DNA of 64,000 nt from Cellulomonas sp. JZ18. GTDB lineage: Bacteria; Actinomycetota; Actinomycetes; Actinomycetales; Cellulomonadaceae. The translations under genes and the position numbers were made by a program. The notes under the pieces are model-generated. The model made no database searches. It was not told the DNA's origin and saw only the letters and a program-made list of their open reading frames with translations. Position 1 is the stretch's first letter; every line of letters starts with the position of its first letter. Positions 29,339 to 38,998 of this stretch are shown piece by piece. Where the stretch lies: NCBI RefSeq assembly GCF_009720485.1, contig NZ_CP045245.1:992001-1056000 (forward strand), in the 5' to 3' direction.

Positions 29339-29827
29339 GTGGCTCAGACCACCGTCGAGAACGACTACGAGGGCGACGAGACGCCCACCAGCTACACCTC
29401 CGAGTCCGCGGCCCCCGTCGGCCGTGGCCAGTCCCTGACGGCACCGGGCCAGGCGCTCGGCCGCCGCAAGGAGGCCGTCGCCCGCGTCCGCCTGGTGCCC
29501 GGCACCGGCCAGTGGACGATCAACGGCCGCGCGCTGGAGGACTACTTCCCGAACAAGGTCCACCAGCAGCTCGTCAACTCCCCGCTGAAGGCGGTCGACG
29601 TCGAGGGTCGCTTCGACGTCGTCGCGCGCATCAGCGGCGGCGGCGTCTCCGGCCAGGCCGGTGCGCTGCGCCTGGGCATCGCCCGCGCGCTCAACGCGAT
29701 CGACGCCGAGCACAACCGCCCGGCCCTGAAGAAGGCCGGCTTCCTCACCCGCGACGCGCGCGTCGTGGAGCGCAAGAAGGCCGGTCTCAAGAAGGCCCGC
29801 AAGGCGCCGCAGTACTCGAAGCGCTGA
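29339..29827 (+). CDS. rpsI: 30S ribosomal protein S9
   Basis: S9 of 162 residues. The conserved part begins near residue 38 ([20 protein letters not shown]) after an N-terminal Thr/Glu-rich extension. The C-terminus [12 protein letters not shown] reaches the P-site tRNA. GTG 29339 is chosen because GAGG lies 6 bases upstream. Confidence 0.95.
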   Translation: MAQTTVENDYEGDETPTSYTSESAAPVGRGQSLTAPGQALGRRKEAVARVRLVPGTGQWTINGRALEDYFPNKVHQQLVNSPLKAVDVEGRFDVVARISGGGVSGQAGALRLGIARALNAIDAEHNRPALKKAGFLTRDARVVERKKAGLKKARKAPQYSKR

Positions 29828-29840
29828 CGCAGCGCTCGCT

Positions 29841-29882
29841 GCCGATGGCCCCGGGGGTCACCCGACCCGCGGGGCCATCGGC
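29841..29882 (+). terminator. terminator after rpsI
   Basis: A perfect 12-base stem, 29841-29852 with 29871-29882, stands 14 bases past the rpsI stop. Confidence 0.75.
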
Positions 29883-30004
29883 GTGCTCGGGGGAGCCGGG
29901 GGCGTGCCCGCCTGGTGGGCGGCGCGCCGCGGCGGGACGGACAGGGACGACGACGGCCGCCGTACCGTGGGTGCGGCTGCCCGCCGGGACGAGGGAGTGG
30001 TGTG

Positions 30005-31351
30005 ATGGGGCGACTGTTCGGCACGGACGGGGTCCGAGGGCTGGCGAACCGGGACGTGACGGCGGAGCTCGCGCTCGACGTCTCCGTGGCGGCGGCGCAC
30101 GTGCTCGCGAGCCGCGGCGCCTTCGAGGGGCACCGGCCGCGCGCCGTGGTGGGTCGCGACCCCCGCGCGTCCGGCGAGTTCCTGTCCGCCGCGGTGGCGG
30201 CCGGGCTCGCGTCCGCCGGGGTCGACGTCGACATGGTCGGCGTGCTGCCGACGCCGGCCGTCGCGTACCTGACCGGAGCCCGCGGTGTCGACCTCGGGGT
30301 CGTGCTGTCCGCGTCGCACAACCCCATGCCGGACAACGGCATCAAGTTCCTGGCGCGTGGGGGTCACAAGCTCGAGGACGACGTCGAGCGGGCCATCGAG
30401 GCCCGGATCGGCGAGGACTGGGAGCGTCCCGTCGGTGCCGACGTCGGGCGCATCCGGGTCGACATCGGCCTCGCCGGCCAGCAGTACGTCGAGCACCTGG
30501 TGTCCACGATCGGCACGCGGCTCGACGGCCTGCGCATCGTCGTGGACTGCGCCAACGGCGCCGCGAGCGAGGTGGGGCCGGCCGCGCTGCGCGAGGCCGG
30601 CGCCGACGTCGTCGTCATCAACGCCTCGCCCGACGGGCGCAACATCAACGAGGACGCCGGCTCGACGCACCCCGAGCCGCTGCAGGCCGCGGTCGTCGCC
30701 GCGCACGCCGACCTCGGTGTCGCGTTCGACGGCGACGCGGACCGCTGCCTCGCCGTGGACGCCGAGGGCCGGCTCGTCGACGGCGACCAGATCATGGGCG
30801 TCCTCGCGATCGCGCTGCGCGACCGCGGTGCACTGCCCCACGACACCCTCGTGACCACGGTGATGAGCAACCTCGGGCTGCGGCTCGCGATGCAGGCGGC
30901 CGGCATCGCGACCGTCGAGACGGCGGTGGGCGACCGGTACGTGCTCGAGGCGATGCGCGCCGGCGGGTACGGGCTCGGCGGCGAGCAGTCCGGCCACATC
31001 ATCCTCGCGGACCACGCGACGACGGGTGACGGCGTGCTCACGGCGCTGCACCTGGCCGCGCAGGTCGCGGCCACGGGCCGGTCGCTGCACGAGCTCGCCT
31101 CGGTGGTCCGTCGCCTGCCGCAGACGCTCGTCAACGTGGCCGGCGTCGACCGTGCGCGCACCGACGACGGTGTGCTGCAGGAGGCCGTCGCCGCGGCGGA
31201 GAAGTCGCTCGGCGAGACGGGGCGCGTGCTGCTGCGCCCGTCCGGGACGGAGCCGCTCGTCCGTGTCATGGTCGAGGCCGGCACGCAGGACGAGGCCGAC
31301 CGGGTGGCGCACGAGCTCGCCGACGTCGTGCGCGAGCGGCTGGCCCTGTGA
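30005..31351 (+). CDS. glmM: phosphoglucosamine mutase
   Basis: GlmM interconverts glucosamine-6-phosphate and glucosamine-1-phosphate for UDP-GlcNAc and peptidoglycan. All four domains are visible in 448 residues: start [14 protein letters not shown]; active-site phosphoserine Ser104 in [12 protein letters not shown]; metal loop DGDADRC; sugar loop GGEQSGH; and phosphate-binding [21 protein letters not shown] precedes the ATG, and TACCGT at 29963-29968 is a likely -10. It works directly after GlmS, encoded 4 kb downstream. Confidence 0.96.
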   Translation: MGRLFGTDGVRGLANRDVTAELALDVSVAAAHVLASRGAFEGHRPRAVVGRDPRASGEFLSAAVAAGLASAGVDVDMVGVLPTPAVAYLTGARGVDLGVVLSASHNPMPDNGIKFLARGGHKLEDDVERAIEARIGEDWERPVGADVGRIRVDIGLAGQQYVEHLVSTIGTRLDGLRIVVDCANGAASEVGPAALREAGADVVVINASPDGRNINEDAGSTHPEPLQAAVVAAHADLGVAFDGDADRCLAVDAEGRLVDGDQIMGVLAIALRDRGALPHDTLVTTVMSNLGLRLAMQAAGIATVETAVGDRYVLEAMRAGGYGLGGEQSGHIILADHATTGDGVLTALHLAAQVAATGRSLHELASVVRRLPQTLVNVAGVDRARTDDGVLQEAVAAAEKSLGETGRVLLRPSGTEPLVRVMVEAGTQDEADRVAHELADVVRERLAL

Positions 31352-31358
31352 GGGCACG

Positions 31359-32057
31359 GTGACGACGCAGGACGCCGCGGCGGCCCGGGCGGCACGTGAC
31401 GACGCCCTGCGCGCGCTGGTCGCGCAGGTGCTCGAGCGCGCCCGCGCCGCCGGTCCGGACGCGGTGGCCCCCATCGTGCAGGCGGGGCACCCCGCGCTGC
31501 GCACGGCGGCGGTGCCCTACGAGGGCCAGCTGGCCGCGGACGACCTCGGCGAGCTGCTCGCCCTCATGCACCGCACGATGCGCGCCGCCCCCGGCGTGGG
31601 GCTCGCGGCCCCGCAGATCGGGCTGCCCGTCGCGCTCGCGGTGGTCGAGGACCCCGGGGTCGAGGACGCGGAGGTCGCGCGCGTGCGCGAGCGCGAGCCG
31701 GTGCCGTTCCGGGTGCTGGTCAACCCGTCGTACACCGCCGTCGACGACGAGCGGGTCGCGTTCTACGAGGGCTGCCTGTCCGTCGTCGGGTACGTCGCCG
31801 TCGTCGCCCGTCCCCGGCGCGTGCGCCTGACGTGCGAGGACGAGCACGGCCGCGCGGTCGACGAGGTCCTGTCCGGCTGGCCGGCACGGATCGTCCAGCA
31901 CGAGACGGACCACCTGCGCGGCACCCTGTACCTGGACCGCGCGGAGACCCGCTCGTTGGCGGCGACCGACGCGCTGGGCGCACACTGGGCGTCGGAGCCG
32001 GCGCCCCGCGAGGCGGCCCGCACGCTCGGGTTCGACCTGCCCGCGTCCGCCGGCTGA
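31359..32057 (+). CDS. def: peptide deformylase
   Basis: The enzyme removes the formyl group from nascent chains. The three motifs are GVGLAAPQIG, EGCLSV and QHETDHLRG (metal-binding His181 and His185; Cys of the second motif is the third ligand). It is 232 residues, with about 40 extra at the N-terminus ahead of the usual start (APIVQAGHPALRT). GTG 31359 lies 7 bases after glmM, so the two are probably co-transcribed. Confidence 0.94.
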   Translation: MTTQDAAAARAARDDALRALVAQVLERARAAGPDAVAPIVQAGHPALRTAAVPYEGQLAADDLGELLALMHRTMRAAPGVGLAAPQIGLPVALAVVEDPGVEDAEVARVREREPVPFRVLVNPSYTAVDDERVAFYEGCLSVVGYVAVVARPRRVRLTCEDEHGRAVDEVLSGWPARIVQHETDHLRGTLYLDRAETRSLAATDALGAHWASEPAPREAARTLGFDLPASAG

Positions 32058-32094
32058 CGTCCGGGCGCCCGCCCGGGCGCCGGAGGTGAGGCGT

Positions 32095-32898
32095 GTGCGA
32101 CCGTTCCTGTTCCTGGGGGTGCGCCCGGAGGACGCCCCCGCCGACGACGAGTACGCCGCGATGCTGCGGAGCACCGGCCTGACCGAGTCGACGCTGCGGC
32201 GGGTCCGGCTCGAGGCGGCGCCCCTGCCCCCGGTCGACCTCACCGCGTGGTCGGGCATCGTCCTGGGTGGCGGTCCCTTCTGCGTGAGCGACCCCGAGCA
32301 CGGCAAGTCCGCCGTGCAGCGCCGCGTCGAGGCCGACCTGGCACGCCTCCTCGACGCGGTCGTCCCGGCGGACACGCCGTTCTTCGGTGCCTGCTATGGC
32401 ATCGGCACGCTGGGCCGGCACCAGGGCGGGCTCGTGGACCGGACGTACCCGGAGCCGGTCGGCGCGGTGACGGTACGGCTGACGGAGGCGGGGCGCGCCG
32501 ACCCCGTCCTCGGCGCCGCGCCGCCGGCGTTCGAGGCGTTCGTCGGGCACAAGGAGGGGCTCACGGTGCCGCCGCCCCACGCCGAGGTGCTGGCGTCCTC
32601 GGACGGTGCGCCGGTGCAGGCGTTCCGCGTGGGCCGCAACGTCTACGCGACGCAGTTCCACCCCGAGCTCGACGTCGCCGGCCTGACGACGCGGGTCGAG
32701 GCCTACCGGTTCGACGGCTACTTCCCGCCGGAGGAGGCGGACGCGGTGCTGGCGGCGGCCCGGGCGAGCGCGGTGCGCGTGTCCGGGGTGCTCGCGGCGT
32801 TCGTCCGGCGGTACGCCGGGCCCGGCCTCCACCCGGGGGCCGATGCGCCGGAGCGGGACGCGCACCCGTGGTCGGAGATCGGGTCGGCTCAGGGCTGA
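32095..32898 (+). CDS. class I glutamine amidotransferase-like protein
   Basis: A 267-residue protein with the class I amidotransferase fold. The nucleophile is Cys100 in GACYGIG, and FHPE supplies His and Glu of the triad. It resembles stand-alone GMP-synthase-amidotransferase-like proteins (often annotated glutamine amidotransferase), but the acceptor enzyme is not nearby. GTG 32095 is chosen because GGAGG sits at 32082-32086, 8 bases upstream; an earlier GTG overlaps that site. Confidence 0.8.
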   Translation: MRPFLFLGVRPEDAPADDEYAAMLRSTGLTESTLRRVRLEAAPLPPVDLTAWSGIVLGGGPFCVSDPEHGKSAVQRRVEADLARLLDAVVPADTPFFGACYGIGTLGRHQGGLVDRTYPEPVGAVTVRLTEAGRADPVLGAAPPAFEAFVGHKEGLTVPPPHAEVLASSDGAPVQAFRVGRNVYATQFHPELDVAGLTTRVEAYRFDGYFPPEEADAVLAAARASAVRVSGVLAAFVRRYAGPGLHPGADAPERDAHPWSEIGSAQG

Positions 32899-32992
32899 AT
32901 CGGGGGGAAACCCCATGTGCTCGGCGGGACGCGGGCCCTAGCGTGGGATGTGCCGACCTCGCCGGGGGGCGGGGGACGAGGGGAGCACCGAC

Positions 32993-33694
32993 GTGGAGCA
33001 GTGGACGCTGGAGCTGGCCGGCTCGTCGTGGATATTCCCCGTCCTGTACGCGTTCGCGACGATCGACGGCTTCTTCCCGCCGGTCCCGAGCGAGTCCGTC
33101 GTCATCGCCCTGACGTCGCTGTCGGCGTCGACGGGCAGCCCGGCGCTGTGGCCCGTCGTGCTCGTCGCGGCCCTGGGCGCCTTCACCGGCGACCAGATCG
33201 CCTACCAGATCGGCCGGTCCGTGCGGGTCCGGGAGCTGCGCTGGTTCCGCGGCCGTCGCGGGCAGGCGGTGCTCGACTGGGCGGAGCGGGCGCTGGCGAC
33301 GCGCGGCGCGGCCTTCATCATCGCGGCCCGGTACATCCCCGTCGGCCGGGTGGCGGTGAACATGACCGCGGGTGCGGTGGGCTTCCGGCGGCGCCGGTTC
33401 GTCCTGCTCACGGGCATCGCCGCCGTCACCTGGGCGCTGTACTCGACGGCGATCGGCGTCGGGGCCGGACATGTGCTGGGGCACGACAACCCGGTCCTCG
33501 GGGTCGTCGTCGGGGTCGTCGGGGGCCTGGTCATCGGCCTCGCCGTGGACTGGGTGCTGCGCCGCGTGACGGGGCTGTCCGCCCACCACGCCGCCCGTGG
33601 TGGCGCCCGCGCCGAGGAGTCGCCGGCGAGCGCCGCGGGCGACGACGAGGAGGGTGTCCCGGTGGCGCCCGGCGTCGCGGACACGGCGGCCTGA
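32993..33694 (+). CDS. DedA/SNARE-associated family membrane protein
   Basis: A 233-residue integral membrane protein of the DedA superfamily, members of which flip or translocate lipid carriers. The N-terminal loop (FFPPVPSESVVIALTSL) and the conserved AARYIPVGRVAVNMTAG with its Arg-x-x-Pro-x-x-x-Arg core are both present, with about five hydrophobic segments. The C-terminal 40 residues are hydrophilic and Ala/Glu-rich. GTG 32993 follows GGGGAG; TAGCGT at 32939-32944 is a likely -10. Confidence 0.88.
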   Translation: MEQWTLELAGSSWIFPVLYAFATIDGFFPPVPSESVVIALTSLSASTGSPALWPVVLVAALGAFTGDQIAYQIGRSVRVRELRWFRGRRGQAVLDWAERALATRGAAFIIAARYIPVGRVAVNMTAGAVGFRRRRFVLLTGIAAVTWALYSTAIGVGAGHVLGHDNPVLGVVVGVVGGLVIGLAVDWVLRRVTGLSAHHAARGGARAEESPASAAGDDEEGVPVAPGVADTAA

Positions 33695-33760
33695 GCGCGC
33701 CGCGGCGGTTCCCGCGCAGCGCGTCGTGGCCGGTCCGGGCCGGTCGAGGTCACGATGACA

Positions 33761-33791
33761 TGACGATCCGGCGCCCGTGACAACGATCCGG
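33761..33791. repeat. 20-bp-spaced direct repeat ACGATCCGG
   Basis: ACGATCCGG occurs at 33763-33771 and 33783-33791, both preceded by TGAC. The spacing is two helical turns, as expected for a tandem operator. It lies in the 241-base gap after the DedA gene, about 150 bases before the lipoprotein gene. Confidence 0.4.
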
Positions 33792-33935
33792 TATCGGCCG
33801 ACCGGGTGACGCGCGGGGCGGCCGTACGCTCGTCCGCGGGACGACGGCGGAGTCGTCCTTCCCCGCCCGCGCGAGGCACCCGGGTGACCGGGGGCCCGTC
33901 GTCGTCCGCGGGGACGGGTCGGCAGAGGTGGGCGG

Positions 33936-34559
33936 ATGCGCAGGGGGCGTGGGGCAGGGACGGCGGCGCTCGTCGTCGCCGTCGTGCTGCCCGTGGCCGC
34001 GTGCACCGCCGCCCCGCAGTCCCGGGGTGACGTGTCGGCGGCCCCCGCGGTGGCCGCCGTGCACGCGGAGGCCAGCTGCCTCCTGCCGGACGTGCTGCGC
34101 GCGCTCGCGCTGGACCCGGCGTCCGCCGTGGCCGCCTCCGTCCCCGCCTCCGCCGCCGCCGTCGAGCGCGGCACCCCGCCCGACGGCTTCGTGGCGGACA
34201 CGGTCCTGGTGTGCGGGCGCGGCCAGCCGCTGCGCGACAGCGCCGGCACGTGGCACTCCGTCACGTCCACGCGCCTGGAGGGCGACCTCACCGACGTGCT
34301 CGCGGCCGTCGGGCCGGTGCGCACCGCTGCGGCGTGCGAGGACGGCCCGGCGCCCCAGGTGTGGCTGCTCGACGCGCTGGACGGCGGCGTCCTGCTGCCC
34401 GCGGACGTCGCGTGCGGCGGCGCGGGAGACGGTCTGACCGCCGCGCTCGCCGAGCTCGACGTCGTGCGCGCCACCGAGGAGCCGGTCGACCTCGTCGTGC
34501 CCGCGACCGACGGCTCGCCGGGGCCGGGCGCGCCCGGGGCGCGCACCGCGGGGCCCTGA
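33936..34559 (+). CDS. putative lipoprotein of unknown function
   Basis: A 207-residue protein with a lipoprotein signal: MRRGRGAG, a hydrophobic helix, then lipobox PVAAC with Cys23. The mature part is Ala/Asp-rich, with four more Cys (ASCLLPDVL, VLVCGRG, AACEDG, VACGG), suggesting two disulfides. The C-terminus is Gly/Pro-rich. No family recognised. It converges on coaA, with only seven bases between the stop codons. Confidence 0.65.
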   Translation: MRRGRGAGTAALVVAVVLPVAACTAAPQSRGDVSAAPAVAAVHAEASCLLPDVLRALALDPASAVAASVPASAAAVERGTPPDGFVADTVLVCGRGQPLRDSAGTWHSVTSTRLEGDLTDVLAAVGPVRTAAACEDGPAPQVWLLDALDGGVLLPADVACGGAGDGLTAALAELDVVRATEEPVDLVVPATDGSPGPGAPGARTAGP

Positions 34560-34566
34560 CCGCGCG

Positions 34567-35523
34567 TCAGAGCTTGCGCAGGCGCACCCGCTGCACGGCG
34601 TGGTCCGAGCCCTTCGTGAGCACCAGCGTCGCGCGCGAGCGGGTCGGCACGATGTTCTGCTCGAGGTTGGGCGCGTTGATCGTGTCCCAGATGCTCTCCG
34701 CCCGCGCGACCGCCTCCTCGTCGGTGAGCGAGGCGTACCGGTGGAAGTACGACTCGGGCCGCGCGAACGCGGTGGCCCGCAGCGACAGGAACCGGTCCAC
34801 GTACCACTGCTTCACGTCGGCCGTGCGCGCGTCGACGTAGATGGAGAAGTCGAAGAAGTCGCTGAGCGCGAGGTTCGACGTGCCCTCCAGCGTCGGGCGC
34901 GCCGGCTGCAGGACGTTCAGGCCCTCGACGATGAGCACGTCCGGGCGGCGGACCACGACCTCGGCGCCGGGGACGATGTCGTACGTCAGGTGGTCGTACA
35001 CCGGCACCGGGACCTCGGGCCGCCCCGCCTTGACCTTGGAGACGAACCGCAGCAGCGCGCGCCGGTCGTAGGACTCCGGGAACCCCTTGCGCTGCAGCAG
35101 CCCGCGCCGCTCGAGCTCGGCGTTCGGGTGCAGGAACCCGTCGGTCGTGACGAGCTCGACGCGCGGCGTCGCGGGCCACCGTGCGATCAGCTCGCGCAGC
35201 AGGCGCGCGGTCGTCGACTTGCCCACGGCGACCGACCCGGCCACCCCGATGACGAACGGCGTGCGGCCGACGTCCTCGCGCAGGAAGGTGCTGGTCGCCC
35301 GGTGCAGTCCGCGCGTCGCCTGGATGTACAGGTCGAGCAGCCGGGACAGCGGCCGGTAGATCGCGTCCACCTCGGCGAGGTCGATCGGGTCGCCCAGCCC
35401 GCGCAGGCGCGCGACGTCGGCGTCGGTGAGCGGCATGGGGGTCGACGCGGACAGGCGGGTCCACGCCTCGCGGTCCAGGTCGACGTACGGGGTGGCGGGC
35501 ACCACGGCGGAGGACGTCGGCAC
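34567..35523 (-). CDS. coaA: type I pantothenate kinase
   Basis: CoaA phosphorylates pantothenate, the first step of CoA synthesis. The P-loop [12 protein letters not shown] is at residues 93-104; [23 protein letters not shown] and [10 protein letters not shown] follow. Length 318 matches the family. Its GTG at 35523 has no Shine-Dalgarno, but CACAAT (35535-35530 on the minus strand) ends 6 bases before it, suggesting a leaderless mRNA. It is divergent from glmS. Confidence 0.95.
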   Translation of the reverse strand: MPTSSAVVPATPYVDLDREAWTRLSASTPMPLTDADVARLRGLGDPIDLAEVDAIYRPLSRLLDLYIQATRGLHRATSTFLREDVGRTPFVIGVAGSVAVGKSTTARLLRELIARWPATPRVELVTTDGFLHPNAELERRGLLQRKGFPESYDRRALLRFVSKVKAGRPEVPVPVYDHLTYDIVPGAEVVVRRPDVLIVEGLNVLQPARPTLEGTSNLALSDFFDFSIYVDARTADVKQWYVDRFLSLRATAFARPESYFHRYASLTDEEAVARAESIWDTINAPNLEQNIVPTRSRATLVLTKGSDHAVQRVRLRKL

Positions 35524-35601
35524 CCGACGATTGTGGCGCACGCCGCGCCGCCCGCCGCCCCGGCGCCCGGGCAGCGGCCCCGGGGCGTCGGCGGCTGTCG
35601 T

Positions 35602-35607
35602 TAGGAT
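35602..35607 (+). promoter_or_regulatory. -10 element (TAGGAT) of leaderless glmS
   Basis: TAGGAT ends 7 bases before the glmS ATG and no ribosome binding site is present. Confidence 0.5.
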
Positions 35608-35614
35608 CGTGCCC

Positions 35615-37471
35615 ATGTGCGGGATCGTCGGGTACGTCGGGAGCCAGCAGCCGAACGGTCGACCTCTGGAGGTCGTCCTCGAAGGGCTGCGCCGGCTGGA
35701 GTACCGGGGGTACGACTCCGCCGGTGTCGCGCTGGTGTCGCCGGGGGCGCCGCTGGCGACCGCGAAGAAGGCGGGCAAGCTCGCCAACCTCGTCGAGGAG
35801 ATCGACGCCCACCCGCTGCCGGACGCGACCGCCGCGATCGGCCACACGCGCTGGGCGACCCACGGCGGGCCCACCGACGTCAACGCGCACCCGCACGTGT
35901 CGGGGCGGGTCGCCGTCATCCACAACGGCATCGTCGAGAACTTCGCGCCGCTGAAGGCGGAGCTGCAGGCGGCGGGCGTCGCCTTCGAGTCCGAGACGGA
36001 CACCGAGGTCGTGGCGCACCTCGTCGCCCGCGAGTACGAGGGCGCGCAGGACCTCACGGCCGCGCTGACGGCGGTCGCGCGGCGCCTGCACGGCACGTTC
36101 ACGCTGCTGGCCGTGCACGCGGACGACCCGACCACGGTCGTCGGCGCGCGGCACGACTCGCCCCTCGTCGTCGGTTTGGGGGAGGGGGAGAACTTCCTCG
36201 GCTCCGACGTGAGCGCCTTCATCGCCTCCACCCGTGAGGCGCTCGAGCTCGGCCAGGACCAGGTCGTGACGATCACGCCGACGAGCGTCGACGTCACCGA
36301 CTTCGACGGGAAGCCGGCCGAGGCCCGCCGCTTCACCGTCACCTGGGACGCGAAGGCCGCCGAGAAGGGCGGTTTCCGCTCCTTCATGGACAAGGAGATC
36401 CACGACCAGCCGCACGCGGTCGCGGACACGCTGCTCGGGCGCACGGACGCCTCCGGCCGGCTCGTGCTCGACGAGCTGCGCATCGACGAGGCGGTGCTGC
36501 GCGCGGTCGACAAGATCGTCGTCGTCGCCTGCGGCACGGCGGCGTACGCGGGCCAGGTGGCGAAGTACGCGATCGAGCACTGGTGCCGCATCCCCGTCGA
36601 GGTCGAGCTGGCGCACGAGTTCCGCTACCGGGACCCGGTCGTCGACGAGCGGACCCTCGTCGTCGCGGTCTCGCAGTCCGGCGAGACGATGGACACGCTC
36701 ATGGCGGTGCGCCACGCCAAGGAGCAGGGAGCGACGACGCTCGCCATCGTCAACACCCACGGGTCGACGATCCCGCGCGAGGCCGACGCCGCGCTGTACA
36801 CCCACGCGGGCCCGGAGATCGCCGTGGCGTCGACCAAGGCGTTCCTGTCGCAGATCACCGCGGCGTACCTGCTCGGGCTGTACCTGGCCCAGCTGCGGGG
36901 CAACAAGTTCGCGGACGAGATCGCGCAGGTGCTCGACGAGCTGCGCGCCATCCCGGAGAAGATCCAGCAGGTGCTGGACCGTGCGGGACGCGTGCGGGAG
37001 ATCGCCCGGTGGATGGCGGACACGCAGTCCGTGCTGTTCCTCGGTCGTCACGTCGGCTACCCGGTCGCGATGGAGGGCGCGCTCAAGCTCAAGGAGCTCG
37101 CGTACATCCACGCGGAGGGGTTCGCGGCGGGCGAGCTCAAGCACGGGCCCATCGCGCTCATCGAGCCGGGGCAGCCGGTGTTCGTCGTCGTGCCGTCGCC
37201 GCGCGGCCGGGACTCCCTGCACTCGAAGGTCGTCTCGAACATCCAGGAGATCCGCGCCCGGGGCGCGCGCACGCTCGTGATCGCCGAGGAGGGCGACGAG
37301 GCGGTGCGGCCGTTCGCCGACGAGGTGTTCTCGGTCCCGCAGACGTCGACGCTGCTCGCGCCGCTGCTCGCGGTCGTGCCGCTGCAGATCTTCGCGTGCG
37401 AGCTCGCGTCGGCCAAGGGCCTGGACGTCGACCAGCCGCGCAACCTGGCGAAGTCCGTCACGGTCGAGTGA
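35615..37471 (+). CDS. glmS: glutamine-fructose-6-phosphate aminotransferase (isomerizing)
   Basis: GlmS makes glucosamine-6-phosphate from fructose-6-phosphate and glutamine, the entry to amino-sugar synthesis. The 618-residue protein starts MCGIVGYVG with Cys2 as the glutaminase nucleophile, then [15 protein letters not shown] and IHNGI. The isomerase half holds two SIS domains ([17 protein letters not shown]; and [19 protein letters not shown]), with the C-terminal KSVTVE. It supplies glmM, 4 kb upstream. Confidence 0.97.
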   Translation: MCGIVGYVGSQQPNGRPLEVVLEGLRRLEYRGYDSAGVALVSPGAPLATAKKAGKLANLVEEIDAHPLPDATAAIGHTRWATHGGPTDVNAHPHVSGRVAVIHNGIVENFAPLKAELQAAGVAFESETDTEVVAHLVAREYEGAQDLTAALTAVARRLHGTFTLLAVHADDPTTVVGARHDSPLVVGLGEGENFLGSDVSAFIASTREALELGQDQVVTITPTSVDVTDFDGKPAEARRFTVTWDAKAAEKGGFRSFMDKEIHDQPHAVADTLLGRTDASGRLVLDELRIDEAVLRAVDKIVVVACGTAAYAGQVAKYAIEHWCRIPVEVELAHEFRYRDPVVDERTLVVAVSQSGETMDTLMAVRHAKEQGATTLAIVNTHGSTIPREADAALYTHAGPEIAVASTKAFLSQITAAYLLGLYLAQLRGNKFADEIAQVLDELRAIPEKIQQVLDRAGRVREIARWMADTQSVLFLGRHVGYPVAMEGALKLKELAYIHAEGFAAGELKHGPIALIEPGQPVFVVVPSPRGRDSLHSKVVSNIQEIRARGARTLVIAEEGDEAVRPFADEVFSVPQTSTLLAPLLAVVPLQIFACELASAKGLDVDQPRNLAKSVTVE

Positions 37472-37499
37472 GCCGGGGCGGGCCCGCGGGCGGCCGCGC

Positions 37500-37856
37500 G
37501 TGATCGTCGGCGTCGGCATCGACGTCGTCGACGTCGCGCGCTTCCTCGCCACGATCGAGCGCGTGCCGGGGCTGCGCACGCGGCTGTTCACGCCGGACGA
37601 GCGCGACCTGCCGCCCGCGTCGCTCGCCGCGCGGTTCGCCGCCAAGGAGGCGATCGCCAAGGCGCTCGGTGCGCCGCCGGGGATGAGCTGGCAGGACGCG
37701 ACCGTGCGCCGCGTCGCCGGTGCGCAGCCCGTCGTGGAGATCACGGGGACGGTGCGGGCCCGCGCCGACGAGCTGGGCGTCGACCGGTTCCACCTGTCGA
37801 TCTCGCACGACGCGGGCATCGCGTCCGCCGTCGTCGTGGCCGAGCGCGACGCGTAG
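37500..37856 (+). CDS. acpS: holo-ACP synthase
   Basis: AcpS attaches 4'-phosphopantetheine to acyl carrier protein. The Mg-binding [11 protein letters not shown] and the [12 protein letters not shown] helix are conserved, and HLSISHDAG ends the active site. The 118-residue size is standard. GTG 37500 lies 28 bases after glmS. Its CoA substrate chain begins with the coaA product encoded nearby. Confidence 0.94.
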   Translation: MIVGVGIDVVDVARFLATIERVPGLRTRLFTPDERDLPPASLAARFAAKEAIAKALGAPPGMSWQDATVRRVAGAQPVVEITGTVRARADELGVDRFHLSISHDAGIASAVVVAERDA

Positions 37857-37865
37857 TCGCGCACG

Positions 37866-37903
37866 GACGCCCCGGCCCGTCGCCGTGACGGGGCCGGGGC
37901 GTC
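37866..37903. terminator. bidirectional terminator between acpS and the LLM-family gene
   Basis: Bases 37866-37881 pair with 37887-37903 with one bulged G, between the convergent ends of the two genes. Confidence 0.65.
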
Positions 37904-37913
37904 GCGGGCGCGC

Positions 37914-38899
37914 TCAGCGCAGGTGCGGGACGACCTCGCTCGCGAACAGCTCGATGCCCGAGCGGTCGTACGCCGCCTCGGCGAAGTACGTGATGGCGTA
38001 GGTCATGCCGAGGCCCTGCAGCTCGCGCAGCTTCTCGACGATCTGCTCGGGGTGCCGACGAGCGGCCCGGTCCGGAACTGCTCCGCGACCTCGTCGGCCT
38101 TGGCCGGCACGGTGGCGGCGTAGTGCTCGCGCACCCACGCCAGCCGGTCCGCGACCTCCGCCTCGGTGCGCCCGATCACGACGTTGTAGTTGGCGGACCG
38201 CACGATCTCGTCGAAGTCGCGGCCGAGCTCCTCGCAGTGCCCGCGCAGCACCTGGGACTTGTGCGCGAAGCCCTCCGGCGTGCCGTCGAAGTTCGTGTAC
38301 GCGGCGTGCTGCGCGGCGATCCGCAGCGTCTTGCGCTCGCCGCCGCCCGCGATCCACAGCGGCGGGCCGCCGGCCTGCAGCGGCAGCGGCGAGAGCTGCG
38401 CGCCGTCCACCTGGTAGTGCTTCCCGTCGAGCGTCGCGGTGCCCTCGCTCCACAGCTGCCGGAAGATCTGCACGCCCTCGTCGAGCATGGCGATCCGCTC
38501 GCCCGCGGTGGGGAAGCCGTAGCCGTACGCACGCCACTCGTGCTCGTACCAGCCGGCGCCGATGCCCATCTCGACGCGCCCGCCGGACACGTGGTCCGCG
38601 GTGGTGGCGACCTTCGCCAGGTAGGCGGGGTTGCGGTACGCCATGCACGTGCACATCTGACCGAGGCGGACGCGGTGGGTGACGGCGCCGAACGCCGTGA
38701 CGAGGCTCCACGCCTCGTGCGTCGCCTCCCCGTTCGGCTCGGGCACGGCGTGGAAGTGGTCGTAGACCCAGATCGACTCGAAGGCGTCGCCGGCGTCGGC
38801 CCACTGCGCGAGCCCGCGCATGACCGGCCAGTGCTGCCGGGGGTCGATGCCCGTGAGGTCCTGCCGCCAGCCCTGGGGGATGAAGAGTCCGAAGCGCAT
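37914..38899 (-). pseudogene. LLM class F420-dependent oxidoreductase, broken near its end by a 1-base frameshift
   Basis: A luciferase-like TIM-barrel protein of about 328 residues when joined. It starts MRFGLFIPQGWRQDL and has the family segments SIWVYDHF, GGRVEMGIGAGWYEHEW, PLWIAGGGERKTLR. Such F420-dependent enzymes are typical of actinobacteria; the substrate is unknown. The frame is lost after GPLVGTP; the remaining 44 residues (EQIVEKLRELQGLGMTYAIT) are in another frame. One C added to the CCCC run at 38052-38049 restores it. A TAGCGT at 38912-38907 ends 7 bases before the ATG, so the mRNA is probably leaderless. Confidence 0.8.
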
Positions 38900-38998
38900 G
38901 CGTCGCACGCTATACCGGGGCGTGGCGGGGGCCCGGACGAGGGCAGGGCCGTGCGCGGGCCGCTCGCACGGCGTGGACGCCCGGGCCAGGATGGTCGG

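Noticed and set aside
32905..32944. ECF-sigma promoter before the DedA gene (GGAAAC then TAGCGT)
   Set aside because: The spacing is 27 bases, far from the 16-17 expected; only the -10 is retained as a possible element.
32561..37864. Very long open frame on the minus strand (over 1,700 codons)
   Set aside because: It lies antisense to glmS and acpS and passes through coaA in a different way; its predicted sequence is Arg/Asp/Gly-rich shadow of high-GC codons with no domain. The sense genes are well conserved.
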